64,000 nucleotides of DNA, taken from Magnaporthiopsis rhizophila (lineage: Eukaryota; Ascomycota; Sordariomycetes; Magnaporthales; Magnaporthaceae). The stretch covers positions 1 to 64,000 of the forward strand of contig PYSS01000042.1 in the NCBI GenBank assembly GCA_003049465.1, written 5' to 3'. The notes beneath the pieces are model-generated. The model did not search any database and was not told where the DNA came from. It was given only the letters and a program-made list of their open reading frames with translations. This document shows, piece by piece, positions 1 to 9,462 of this stretch; position 1 is the stretch's first letter, and every line of letters begins with the position of its first letter. Both the position numbers and the translations under genes were made by a program.

Positions 1-790
1 ATATAATAATAATAAAGGTATTAATATTATTTTATATAATATATTAGTTTATTTAACCTTCCGAATCGCTATTTTCGCTGGAAGATTCTTCATTTTGCTG
101 TAATTCTTTTTGTAAAACTGATAAATCAGTTATATTCCAGCTTTTTCATAGTAATATTTTACGGCTGGTTATTGATTTAGCTATTGATTAATTTAATTAT
201 TTTTTTTATTTAACGGATTAAAATGAATTAGTTTAATCCATTTAGTTAGTCTTTAGTTAGTCCAATTTAGTCTTAGTCCATTACCGGACTAAATTAGTTA
301 GTCCTAGTCCGGGGGTGGACTAGATTAACTAAATTCCGAACCCTGCTTTTAACCTTGAAATTACCGGTTAAATGCCGTGTTTTAAAAAAATCCTTGCCAA
401 AACCCCCGAGGGAAAATTAAAAAACTTTAATAATAATAATTATATTATAATTAATATTTGGGATAAAATAAATTAAATAATTGCAAAAAAATAAAATAGG
501 AAAAATAAAACCACAAGTAGAAAAATAAGCAGGAAAAAAGGCAAAAAAGGGGGGAAAAAAGGGGATAATATAAATCTTATTCGATAATATAAAAAATTTG
601 CCCAAATTATAAAAAAATCAGCACAAAAAATAATACTATTAATTTATAAGGCAGGAATAAAAAAAATTAATTTTATTAAAAGCAAATTAAAAGCAAACTA
701 ATAAAAGAAAAAATACTAAAATAAATTAAACCGGGGACCTGCAAATAACTAATATAATCCCTAGAAAAGCATAATAAATAAAGCTATTAT
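1..790. repeat. AT-rich, probably RIP-degraded repeat sequence
   Basis: The stretch is dominated by A/T with many TA steps and runs such as TAATAATAAT. No reading frame resembles a known protein; the short frames are lysine/phenylalanine/isoleucine-rich junk. The contrast with the GC-rich genes from 3 kb onward is abrupt. In Pezizomycotina this composition usually marks repeats mutated by RIP (C-to-T changes). That RIP is the cause here is inference, because no unmutated copy is visible in the window. Confidence 0.6.
228..345. repeat. Foldback region built from TTAGTCC/GGACTAA units
   Basis: The heptamer TTAGTCC and close variants recur in direct and inverted orientation. A perfect inverted repeat pairs 273-279 with 286-292 around a 6-nt loop. 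A second, imperfect one pairs TTAGTTAGTCC at 294-304 with GGACTAGATTAACTAA at 317-332. The segment ends in CCGAACCCTGC. Such clustered short inverted units are typical of DNA-transposon ends or foldback elements, but no transposase remains nearby. Confidence 0.4.
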
Positions 791-851
791 AATCAAGCCC
801 GGCCGAATAGGAAGGACGCACAGTAAAGGAGGGGGTTATATTACGGATCCG

Positions 852-1028
852 TGTTGAGCAAGGATCATATAACCCAAGGGGTGCCCCTTGAGCCAGGACT
901 CCTGTATATAGGGGTCGCCTCGAGCCCTCCAAGGGCAAGGCTCGTTTCTATCCTTTTCCTCTTCATCTTGTAGAATAACACCACTTTGGCACCCACCAGA
1001 CGACCCTTTTGTAGCCTGATCGATCACA
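852..1028 (+). mobile_element. Candidate solo LTR of a retrotransposon (about 177 bp)
   Basis: The segment begins TGTTGAGCAAGGATCATATAACC and ends in TCACA, so it has the TG...CA boundaries expected of an LTR. Inside are a TATA motif (905-910), then a perfect small hairpin GCCCT-CCA-AGGGC at 924-936, then a pyrimidine-rich stretch with TCTTCATCTTG. The same order is seen in the clearer LTR at 63209-63493. It is far more GC-rich than the surrounding AT-rich DNA. The right boundary is uncertain and no clean target-site duplication is visible. No internal retroelement genes or primer-binding site follow, so it would be a solo LTR or a fragment. Confidence 0.4.
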
Positions 1029-1259
1029 CCGTGATTATAATAAAAATAAGCAACCTTTTATATATAAAATAAATAATATAACTCTATTTTAACCGTTATA
1101 AATACCTTCATATATGTCCTTGCTACTATTAGTATTTAAAGTTAAATTAAGGCCATTTGGCGCGTGCCGTGAAAGCGCTGTGCACGGGCGCCAAATTAAC
1201 GGAGCCGCACCAGCTTTTAACGCGTATGTTCTGGGGGCTGTTGCGCATCGTGCTCTCCC

Positions 1260-1810
1260 TGGCGCGCGTCCCGCAACCCTGCATTTGGCTCGTTTCAGTT
1301 CTATAACGGCGAGTCCTTCTCGCCGACGAAGCGGCCGCTGACGATGGCCCGGTTGATATTGGAAAACGACGTTTCGTCGCGGACTATTGGCCAGCACGAA
1401 ACGTTTGGCCACGCCGATGCCTTTGCGTCTCGCATGTGCATTTTTTCCACGATTAACGCTTCCGCACGTTTTTTAAAGACATATGCGATGGTGACGATCG
1501 CCATGTGAACATGGTTGCCCGCCTGCTCCTCCGTAGCCCTATGTATCGGTTCACCACACCCGGCCGGGATGGGTCTTTATTGTTTCAATTGGCCGACCTA
1601 TATACAAGCATTATCTTTGTCGAATCGGATTGGAACATCATTTGTCTAATCGATCTGGAATGTGTTTGTTCTCTCCCTGCCAACATGCTGGACATGCCAT
1701 GCTGGCTGATTGGGTATGATATCGGGGAAATATTAGGCAGGGCTTGGGCCGAGTTTGATGCGTTTCGCCGCCAGTTTATGCAAACTTTCGAGTTAGTGGA
1801 AGGGAGTTAG
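1260..1810 (+). pseudogene. Broken APH/choline-kinase-type phosphotransferase, C-terminal part
   Basis: Two reading frames together read as the C-terminal half of the large fungal phosphotransferase family (APH fold, PF01636). The first frame (1281-1505) carries a family-like segment around GSFQFYNGE...PTKRPLTMARLILEND and ends at a TGA at 1506-1508. The second frame (about 1511-1807) contains LLFQLADLYTSIIFVESDWN followed by IICLIDLE. In intact members this is the Brenner-type motif (H/T)DLhxxNIFVD followed by the metal-binding IDLE/IDWE. Here the conserved Asn of the catalytic loop is replaced (TSIIF where family members have SNIF). The N-terminal lobe is not found and there is at least one frameshift near 1505. 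It lies beside the AT-rich repeat block and is probably a decayed accessory gene. The family call rests on motif recognition, not a search. Confidence 0.55.
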
Positions 1811-3126
1811 GCGGCAGCGGTGACCATTTCCTAACGCGGCCACGGCATCGTGCTTTCGAAAGCTGTCTGCCATGCATGGTACAGTGGCGTATTCTAGCTT
1901 TGGCAGAATCTCATGTCCATCAACGCCCTGGGACCCCTAGTTGACGATCACTTTTGCTCCAGGGCCTCAATTTATCGCAAGGGGCGAGCGCGGATCCTGT
2001 CACTCTTTTGATGTGACGACCCGGACAATGACGCAGAACCGAAGGCCAAGCGGTATCGCGGGTGTGGCGAGAAGCTCAAACCTTGAGCTTTACGATCGGA
2101 AAGAGCAATTGGAACGAGACCCCGCTCCGCCGCCTTCAGCTTCCCTTCCGGCTTCGGCTCCTACCTGATTCGTTCCCCTTTACATCTACTCCCTCTCCTT
2201 TTGCCCCATTTCTTTCGTGTTCCCTTGTATAATCCTCCCCGATGCTGAGCACTTTAGTTAAGGGATATTGCCAGCTGCAGATTATCCTCATTTTCCTTTG
2301 CTCCCGTAACACGTGACGATCCCTTAATACTGTCCTCTCTTTGTAATGGCGCCTGATTACTAGCGATGGAGTTGAGACGGGGCGGAGGCTCGACCGAAGC
2401 CCTTGGATACCTGTAGTTTGTGTTGGTCCTTGTATTATGGAACGGGGTCGGGACATGTCCACGGTGTTTCCATGATAAGACAATGGGATTTCTCTGGGCG
2501 GGCAGCAGCCCGAAAGTGCTGGGAATCAATGCAGTCCACCAAGATAGATGCTAAAATGAAGACAGTATGTGCTTATAGCCCAGGCGGCGGTATACCCATC
2601 GCTCGGTTCTCCTCGGTTGGTGCCCTCGCTAGGCCACGGCCTCCATTTTCACCTGTGACACTAGGTGGCCGACCGAAAGGAGGTGAAATCGGTTCCTTTG
2701 TTTGCGCAAAATACACCTCGCGGGGTGCACGGTCGCACCTATCCAACACACATCGTGCGTGAGCCAGTCTACGCCATCAGGAGCTAACTGGCACCTTACG
2801 CCCGCCACCGCTGTTCATAGGTGAGTGTTGCCGAGTAAGGCAGACGATGCAGTGGTGATTTCATCGCCAAGCATCGCTTGGCTGGGTGACCTGAGTCCGA
2901 GCCGCGGCTCCGAGCTAACTAACCCTTTCGGGACGTCCGGGGATGATTGTCGGGTGTGATCGCTTACCCGCCAAGACAGCAGGCAGCAGACTGTCGTCGC
3001 CATCTACGTGGGCATTATATCTTGGCCAAAAATGGACGGTCCTCAGGTATTCCCCAATGGACGGTCCCGAGGCATCCCCTCACCCGACACGACCGCCACA
3101 TTCAGTAGTCGAACCTGAAACCCAAT
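1811..3126. other. Intergenic region without a supported gene
   Basis: Several overlapping open frames of 60-120 codons occur on both strands (for example around 2140-2760), but none starts at a convincing ATG, shows a domain, or stands out from its opposite-strand shadows. The last part should hold the promoter of the acetyltransferase at 3127. Confidence 0.5.
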
Positions 3127-3329
3127 ATGGAAGCAACTACAGCGCCCGAGGCAGCTACAGCTACCAGCCCCAAGCTCTCGTCAGGCTACACGCTGCACGT
3201 TGGGCTGCCACAAGTGCCGACATATCGCCACATGCGCATCGCGGCGGGGCTGACATCAGTGACGGAGGCCCAGGCATCCAGGGCCATATCCGGGACGTGG
3301 TATGGCTGCCACGTCCGTTACGCGGCACC

Positions 3330-3370
<41 letters not shown>

Positions 3371-3726
3371 CTGTCGACACCACCGCCGACCAGGTCGTCG
3401 GCATGGGACGTATCATCTCAGACGGCGGCTGGTACTTCCATATCGCCGACATGGCGGTGCTCCCGGACCACCAGCGGTGCGGCCTCGGCGCGGCCATCAT
3501 GCGCGAGCTGTTAGCCTACATCGAGCGGAACAAGCCGGACGAGGGGACTCCGTACATCAATCTGCTGGCGGACCCGCCCGGTATCGGCCTCTACAAGAAG
3601 ACCGGCTTTGTCGACAGCAGCGATCTGGGCGAGCACGGAATGGTCTGGGTGGGAGGCTCGTACAAAGGGGCACATGGATTTGTCAACGCTGGAGAGGACG
3701 CAGACAAACGGGATGGTGGTAGCTGA
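3127..3726 (+). CDS. GNAT-family N-acetyltransferase with internal polyglutamine tract
   Basis: This intronless 199-residue protein matches the GNAT fold, which transfers an acetyl group from acetyl-CoA to an amine. Residues about 20-60 give the first strand and helices (TYRHMRIAAGLTSVTEAQAS). Motif A is clear at about 107-125 (IADMAVLPDHQRCGLGAAIM), where the R-x-x-G-x-G/A-type loop (RCGLG) binds the acetyl-CoA pyrophosphate. Motif B follows with INLLADPPGIGLYKKTGF, the usual 'Y-x-K-x-GF' end of the fold. A run of 13 glutamines encoded only by CAG sits between strands 2 and 3 (residues about 69-81), where family members have a short turn. The ATG at 3127 is the first in frame. The substrate cannot be told from sequence; relatives act on polyamines, arylalkylamines or antibiotics. 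It is probably cytosolic, as no signal peptide is seen. Confidence 0.85.
3331..3369 (+). repeat. (CAG)13 microsatellite coding for polyglutamine
   Basis: Thirteen uninterrupted CAG codons lie inside the acetyltransferase gene. The lack of CAA interruptions suggests recent expansion or length polymorphism. Confidence 0.95.
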
Positions 3727-4194
3727 GTGAGTGATTGTCAGTGTCTTTGGCTGGATGGTCGGTGGGCACGTTGCATTCCTGGAAGGTTCTGCTCGCCGCT
3801 TTCCGCAGTGTTTGCGCCATAATGAGGTTTTCTTTCTGCGCGTGCCCGTCCGCCCGTTTGATCCCGTCTTGCACAGGACAGATCCTTTGTTGAACACATG
3901 AGGGCGCGCGATGGCTACCTCCCGCATCCAACAATGGGCCTTTGGACTAGTATACATTCTCCTTGTGGGCATTCAGGGGGCGGTCCTTTCTTTGTTTGGG
4001 GACGTCGAGCAAGCCGTCTGCGAGTGTATATAAATACAAAGACGTATTCCGCCTCCTATCGTAGACTCTCCTCTTTCCGTCCACCAACCTTTTCTGGGAC
4101 CAAGCTGGACACTCGCAGATCCTGAAGACTTCATTACTGACAGACATCCGATCAGCGAGCCCCAATACGCTCTTACCTCGTTTGCCATACCGCA
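3727..4194. other. Intergenic region and promoter of the 4195 gene
   Basis: This stretch holds the 3' end of the acetyltransferase transcript and the promoter of the next gene, including the TATA box at 4027. No protein-like frame is supported. Confidence 0.5.
4027..4035 (+). promoter_or_regulatory. TATA box (TATATAAAT) of the small gene at 4195
   Basis: TATATAAAT lies 160 nt upstream of the ATG at 4195, followed by a pyrimidine-rich, CT-containing leader. Spacing and sequence fit a canonical core promoter with a leader of about 130 nt. Confidence 0.5.
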
Positions 4195-4602
4195 ATGACC
4201 CCCAACGGAAAGAACAACTCCGTCGACAAGTCCAAGCCGGCCCCGGCCATCAAGATCGATTTGGATAGTGAGTTGGGCATGAGGCCGGGCATTGAGATTA
4301 CGCCTCCCCCAACCACATCCATAGGCCGGCTGCGGGCCAAGGTCGAGGCCACGGCGACCAAGGCCGGCGAGGCGGCCAAGAGCGTGGGCAACTACGTCGA
4401 GCATCTGCGCGGCCAGCCCAGCGACAAGACACCCATCAGTGACGACTGGGTACTTGTCAAGTCCAAGAGACGGACCAATGAGCACGAGGAGTTCTGGATT
4501 CCGGACCCGACGAACGAGTCGGCGGATGCTCCGGGAACGAGGGACCCGGGCAAGGAGGTGAAACGCCTTAAAAACTCGACTAAGCCCGAGCAGCGGCCCT
4601 AG
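4195..4602 (+). CDS. Small hydrophilic protein of unknown function (135 aa)
   Basis: The intronless frame runs from ATG 4195 to TAG 4600-4602. The product is rich in Lys, Pro, Glu and Asp and has no signal peptide or membrane segment. A short amphipathic helix is likely around residues 42-68 (GRLRAKVEATATKAGEAAKS), followed by SDDWVLVKSK at about 82-91. Both ends look disordered. I do not recognise a family. Support for a real gene is the TATA box at the right distance, the length well above neighbouring chance frames, and conserved-looking charged/hydrophobic patterning. It could be a lineage-restricted protein. Confidence 0.6.
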   Translation: MTPNGKNNSVDKSKPAPAIKIDLDSELGMRPGIEITPPPTTSIGRLRAKVEATATKAGEAAKSVGNYVEHLRGQPSDKTPISDDWVLVKSKRRTNEHEEFWIPDPTNESADAPGTRDPGKEVKRLKNSTKPEQRP

Positions 4603-6095
4603 AACCCCGAGCGCTAATAACTAGCTATCCCTCATCACAGTGTTGCTAATTGCGAGGTTTCTTTAGCCATGACAGGATTTGAAGGCTGAAGTTCAACACT
4701 CTCTGGGCCAGGAATGGTCATTCCAGCACTTGCGGCCTTTTTCTCCCCCCATGTTCTATTCCACATCAAACAGCTGTGTAATTAAGTTGTGAACCACCCA
4801 TCCAATTTTTGACATGAAATGGCGAAGCGGCAGTATGTAGCAAGCAGAGGCCCACGCTAGGATCCTTTGGTGGTGCAATGGTATTTGAACGTAGGAAGGA
4901 AGATCGAGAAATGTGCTAGGAGCAGTAATGAAAGATGATTGTTGTCCTTTGAGTATCGCCAGGTCGTTTTTTAACAAAGGCCGGGCTGGTGGTCAATGGC
5001 CACGCCGCGCGGCCGCGGTTCTTGGTGACATGAACAGGAAAGTCCTGTGCAGTATTCGGGGAAAAGACGAGCATATGGGGACCAAGGCTTCCTCCATCCC
5101 GGACAGTGATGCCTTTTATTAAATCCTAGATGAAGGATGTGATCCAGTCTTTAAATCGGGTTCGCCGAGCAATTCTTCGGGGTGATAAGCACGCATGCAT
5201 GGTTTTTACCAATGATTTGTCTCATAAACATGGGTAAATACTTACAACTCCAACGCCGATAATCAGGAGTCGTGGGCCGCCACCACTGGCAACACCGGCT
5301 GGCAAAGCAAGACTCGTATGCCTTGCTGAGCAAGCTGGGTTAGCTGGTCTGGTTTTACACTCCTTCCATGATTAGAGGGTTCTGGTGTTGTCTTGATAAG
5401 CTTGACTAGGCGCGGTCGTCTTGTTCTTCGCGTCTGAAAGAGCAACTCGATGTTTATTAGCAGCTTCTTTATGTCCCTCCATAGTTTCACGGGTGCCCAG
5501 TGGAAAGTCACGTTGACAGAGTTGGATTCGGGCAGCTCAGGTAACCGATCCGACCCGGTCAATCCCGTGCCTTTGTTAACAGCGGCTCAAAGCGACCGCC
5601 TCGACTTTCCATACGAGCCGAGGAGCACTGCCATCTGTGGAGGAGCGTGGGTAATGATAGCCCGGATGCCGGAAGTAGTACCCGACAGTTTCTCAATGAA
5701 CATGCTTCGCCTATGTCTGTGTATTGTAGGCACCCGAAATGCCTAATCAGGAAACATAAGCTTTGGTGGCTAGCATGCCGCTGGGCCTGGATAAAGCTCC
5801 TCCTTCGGCAATTCGGCAATGTAGCTGCACAAAGACCTGGAAAGACAAAGGCTTAGTTAGTCATAAAAACATCACCATTCGTCTAGTGGGATGGGTAGAT
5901 TGTCGTCCAGATATATAACTAGCGCCCGCCTGCGGCCGTGGTTCAAATCGTATCTATCTGTACTCATAACCTTCCTAGGCAGTCACTTGCACATTGCAAA
6001 AGACATCCCTCGTGCCCAGCGCCTTTTTCAGTACAGAGAGTATCGGCCGCCACTTCTCGCCTCCACACCATCCTACACAAGACAGCACCGGCGGC
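4603..6095. other. Intergenic region with a possible gene fragment
   Basis: No complete gene is supported. On the minus strand, 5562-5263 has a protein-like frame ending in a stop (segments VTFHWAPVKLWRDIKKLL, LTQLAQQGIRVLLCQPVLP) but lacks an ATG; it may be a remnant of an unrecognised gene. A tRNA-like A-box (TCGTCTAGTGG) near 5879 does not fold into a tRNA. The last 200 nt should hold the promoter of the gene at 6096. Confidence 0.4.
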
Positions 6096-6788
6096 ATGTC
6101 GGGACGGAACGACGGATCTGCGAGGCCTAGTAACGGCGGAAACATGGACGCAGCCGCTTCGTCCCCGATCAAGTCGAGAGGCCGGCGGAATGCTGTCTCT
6201 GTTTCCTCCCCCCAGACGCTACCCGAGCCGCCAGCCTCCGCCGGCAACCCTGCTTCTCCCAGCAAGAAGTCACACGGCGTGCCGTTCCTAGTGCAAATGG
6301 AGGAGACCGCTGATCACCCTAGTATGACCCTCGAGGTAGCTCCGGTGACCCCGGAGATGGTGGGGATGCCAGCCTTCGAGGGGGACGGAAACGGAAATAT
6401 GTGGATACCTGCTCGTTATTCTTGTCCGGCGCCGCCGCAGGAGAGCGTCGCTTCTTCTTCGAGCAGCGAGGCGCGAGATGATCCGTCGCCGTCGCCCCTG
6501 CAGTCGCCGCCGGAACGCACGGACCGCTCTGGGATGAGCTTCGCGATGAGGAAGCTGACGGAGAAGATGGAAGCGCTCCTCCCCCTGAAGGAGGACGAGC
6601 ACGGTCGGTTGGTTCCTACCTGTCCTTGCTCGCGGCGGCGGACGGGCGATGCGGACTCGTCCGCCTCCAGCCCTGTCCCTTGCGCCAAGTGTAAGTGGCT
6701 GAACCCTCCTCCGCCGAATCCCACCATGCCCAAGAGGAAGGGTGACGGCCCCCACTACTTCGTGCCTGGCAAGCCTGACAAGGAGTAG
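6096..6788 (+). CDS. Ser/Pro-rich protein of unknown function (230 aa)
   Basis: The ATG at 6096 (MSGRNDGSARPSNGG) is chosen because the frame upstream of it looks like untranslated leader. The product is mostly disordered and rich in Ser, Pro and charged residues. Residues about 64-110 (VPFLVQMEETADHPSM...) could form a small strand-rich segment. A helix is predicted around SFAMRKLTEKMEALLPLKED (about 146-165). A short cysteine group CPCSRRR...CAKCKW (about 173-198) might bind a metal, followed by a conserved-looking C-terminal tail PKRKGDGPHYFVPGKPDKE. No known domain is recognised. No introns are needed. Confidence 0.6.
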   Translation: MSGRNDGSARPSNGGNMDAAASSPIKSRGRRNAVSVSSPQTLPEPPASAGNPASPSKKSHGVPFLVQMEETADHPSMTLEVAPVTPEMVGMPAFEGDGNGNMWIPARYSCPAPPQESVASSSSSEARDDPSPSPLQSPPERTDRSGMSFAMRKLTEKMEALLPLKEDEHGRLVPTCPCSRRRTGDADSSASSPVPCAKCKWLNPPPPNPTMPKRKGDGPHYFVPGKPDKE

Positions 6789-7705
6789 GGGTGATGAGTG
6801 TGCAGCAACTGCCATGTCCCAGGTCTTGATGATTGTACACTTGTAGCCCCGGTTGGTATCAGCACATCGAAACTTGAGAGTAACTGATTGAGATTTATAA
6901 TAATTTTTTTTTTTTAAGATTTACCGAGTACATCATGCATAATTTAGGCAAGGTAGGCAGAGAAAGGGCAGCAAGGCGGAAGATCACCTTTGCTGGCGAC
7001 GCCGACGAGTGAACGTTTGCAGCACAGTGGCTTTCGTACGTACTTTTTCTGCGTAGAAACATGTTTGAAGCAGCACGGGAATTATAGTGGGTGTGGACCG
7101 TGGAGTGAATATACTAAACTGTAAAGTAAGGCGAAAAGCGCAAGCCTTCCTTTAGCGCAGTCGGTCTTCGCCCCTTTACGCGCCCTCTCGTAATCATATC
7201 TGAGCGAGCAAATGACTCCGAAAACCGTTCAGCCCTTTCTGCAAGTCGCTCCGCCTGTTTAAACTACAAGAAGGTCGCCGAGGCTGGCGCTCCCTTCAAC
7301 GACCATATATTCCGGCCCTTCCCTAGTCCCGTCAACGACACGAGGCTACGGTAGTGCGAGAGAAGAGGTCGGAATTGCGCACAATTCCGCGTCGGGCCTC
7401 TCTTCCTGGTACATCTGGTTCATGGGTTGCGAAATCGTCTGTAATTGGTGCTGGTCTCTTGGTAGCTGAGCCTCAGGGTTGATGTCAGGTAGACGGGGAT
7501 CGTCCGAACCGCTGCTTAAGTCGGATCTGTAGACACCAGGAAATTTCCAGATTTACAACATCACCCAATTTCGGTTGCTATGGTATACTGGCAAAACCAT
7601 CATGATTTCATTCAGATCATATCGGCACGGGACTCCCCGTTCCGGCTACAAGTTTATATACAAGAACAAGCCGACGCACAGCTAACAGCTCTTAGCGGCC
7701 ACCCA
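6789..7705. other. Convergent intergenic region
   Basis: The region lies between two genes that end towards each other. It contains a T-run at 6903-6915 and otherwise no supported gene or RNA. Confidence 0.5.
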
Positions 7706-9462
7706 TCACTGCCTGTTGGTCATCTTGAGCACAAACGCGCCCCTCTCGATGGTGTTGACGACGATGAAGCCGCTCTTGAAGTAGGGGTAGTTGCTCCAGG
7801 TGCCCACGAACTGGACGGCGCCTCCGCCCGTCATGTTGTCGTCCTCGGGCATGATGTCGAAGTAGGCGACCTCGCTCACGCCCGCGCCCGTCGGGTCGGT
7901 CGGGATCGACGCCAGGTCCAGCACACGGAGGCCGTTGCCGTAGTTGCTCTGGAACGTGTACCGGCCGACGACGAACTGGTTGTGGTCGATGCCCCGGACG
8001 GAGCTGCGGTAGAAGCCCGTCTGCTTGGGTTTCTCCAGCGACCGGATGTCCCAGAAGTACGTGATTGCCCGCTGCTGCGCGCCGGGACCCACGCTGTTGT
8101 ACTCGTCGTACTCGTCGTCCAGCACGAGGTACTCCTGCCAAGTCGTGTTCAGGACCCAGCCCTGGTGCGTGTAGGCGGCGCCGTTGTAGGTTGTGCGGGA
8201 AATGATATTGGTGGTGGTTTTGTCGGTGACGTCGTAGCTGGGAGGGGAGAGAATGGGGAGGTTTTGTTAGTGGAGTCTTGTGGGATATCTGCCGCTTTCT
8301 CTGCCTTCTGCTCGCTTACATCGTCAATGTATCTTCGTTGTACCCGTAGCAGATATCTCGGCCATTGTATTTGGTGTCGGGACCGCGGTACACCAAACAT
8401 TGCGCCTGTCCACAGGGTTAGTCTTCTCCCAAGGGTCCCTAGTCCCTGCCAAAAGAAACATAACGTGAACGGGCCACACGTACATCATGCACATAGCCGT
8501 CGCCAGCCGCGCAGCCTGGCGATGTCGGCTTGGTCGGGTCGGTAAGGTCGATGAAGATTAGGCCCGAACGGCAGGCGCTGGTGCGTGGCTGAGAGCCCAC
8601 CGCCACCGCGTAGCCCTTCTCCTCGTTGACGACGACGTTGTGCGAGCGGCCCGTCGGGAGCTCGTTGAACCACGACGTCAGGTCCCGAGAGTTGCTGAAC
8701 GTCACCGGCCTGGCCGGGTCGACGGTCAAGAGCTACACGAGGGGTGTCAGGGTTATGAGCATACGACGTGTTCCTAGCAGGGAAGCACACGAACCTTGCG
8801 GAAGTCAAAGATCTGAATGCCGTGGTTGGTGGCCTCACTGCCGATGACGAGGTAGTGCTTGTAGCCCCTCATCTCGCGCCAGATGGAAGTGCTCGAGTAC
8901 TGCGGCAGGCGGCCGAGATACACCAGCTTGCCCTCGCTAGAAACCTCGGCAAAGGCGGCGCCGTCGGCCTGGGCGATGGCCACGAACTCCCTGCCCTCGG
9001 GGCTAGTCCAGCCCCAGCTTGCGGCGCCCTGGCCGATGGCGCTTCCCAGGTCCGCGTGGGACTTGAAGTCGTAAAAGTCCACCTGTTGCGACGGAACAAC
9101 TGATCAGTTGGTTCTGTTTCTGAAGATCGCTGCACCGCTTGTCCAGGGGTCGAGGACTGACTGACATTGTTGCACTTGAACGTGTTCTTGGCATCGCCGG
9201 GGATGACCTTGGCCAAGCCACCAACGCAGGGGATGGGGGCGGCAGCACTGGCGAAGCTGGGGTACTGGCTCGAGTTCATCATACCCAGGGCCTCCTCCTG
9301 GGCCCAGAAGGACTCCTTCTTCATCATTATTTCCATGTGCACCTCTCCAGACTCATAGCGCTGGGCCTTTGCGGCAGCGACGGCCTGGAGATCCGCGACG
9401 GCGGCAGAGGCCGACTCGACCAGGGCCGTAAGGGCCGCGGCGAGCAGTTGACTCGACCTCAT
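7706..9462 (-). CDS. Secreted LVIVD-repeat / choice-of-anchor-B-type beta-propeller protein
   Basis: Five exons join without frame conflict: 9462-9166, 9082-8795, 8732-8484, 8405-8320 and 8237-7706, giving 483 residues. Residues 1-20 form a signal peptide (MRSSQLLAAALTALVESASA). The body contains repeated blades of the LVIVD/regulatory P-type propeller: WGWTSPEGREFVAIAQADG, YLVIGSEATNHGIQIFDFRK, GLIFIDLTDPTKPTSPGC, HQGWVLNTTWQEYLVLDDE, and GLRVLDLASIPTD. Fungal relatives of this length are annotated as regulatory P-domain or choice-of-anchor-B proteins; their biochemical role is unknown. Cysteines at several blade ends fit an extracellular disulphide-bonded protein. All introns are GT-AG and about 60-85 nt. 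Possible TATA elements lie on the minus strand at about 9721-9726 and 9617-9624. Confidence 0.85.

Noticed and set aside
2943..3722. 259-codon frame overlapping the acetyltransferase
   Set aside because: It is an out-of-phase shadow of the GNAT gene; its alanine run is the CAG repeat read in another frame.
5872..5950. tRNA-like sequence (TCGTCTAGTGG ... GGTTCAAATCG)
   Set aside because: A-box and B-box-like strings are present, but the acceptor and T stems do not pair and no anticodon arm forms. At most a tRNA-derived remnant.
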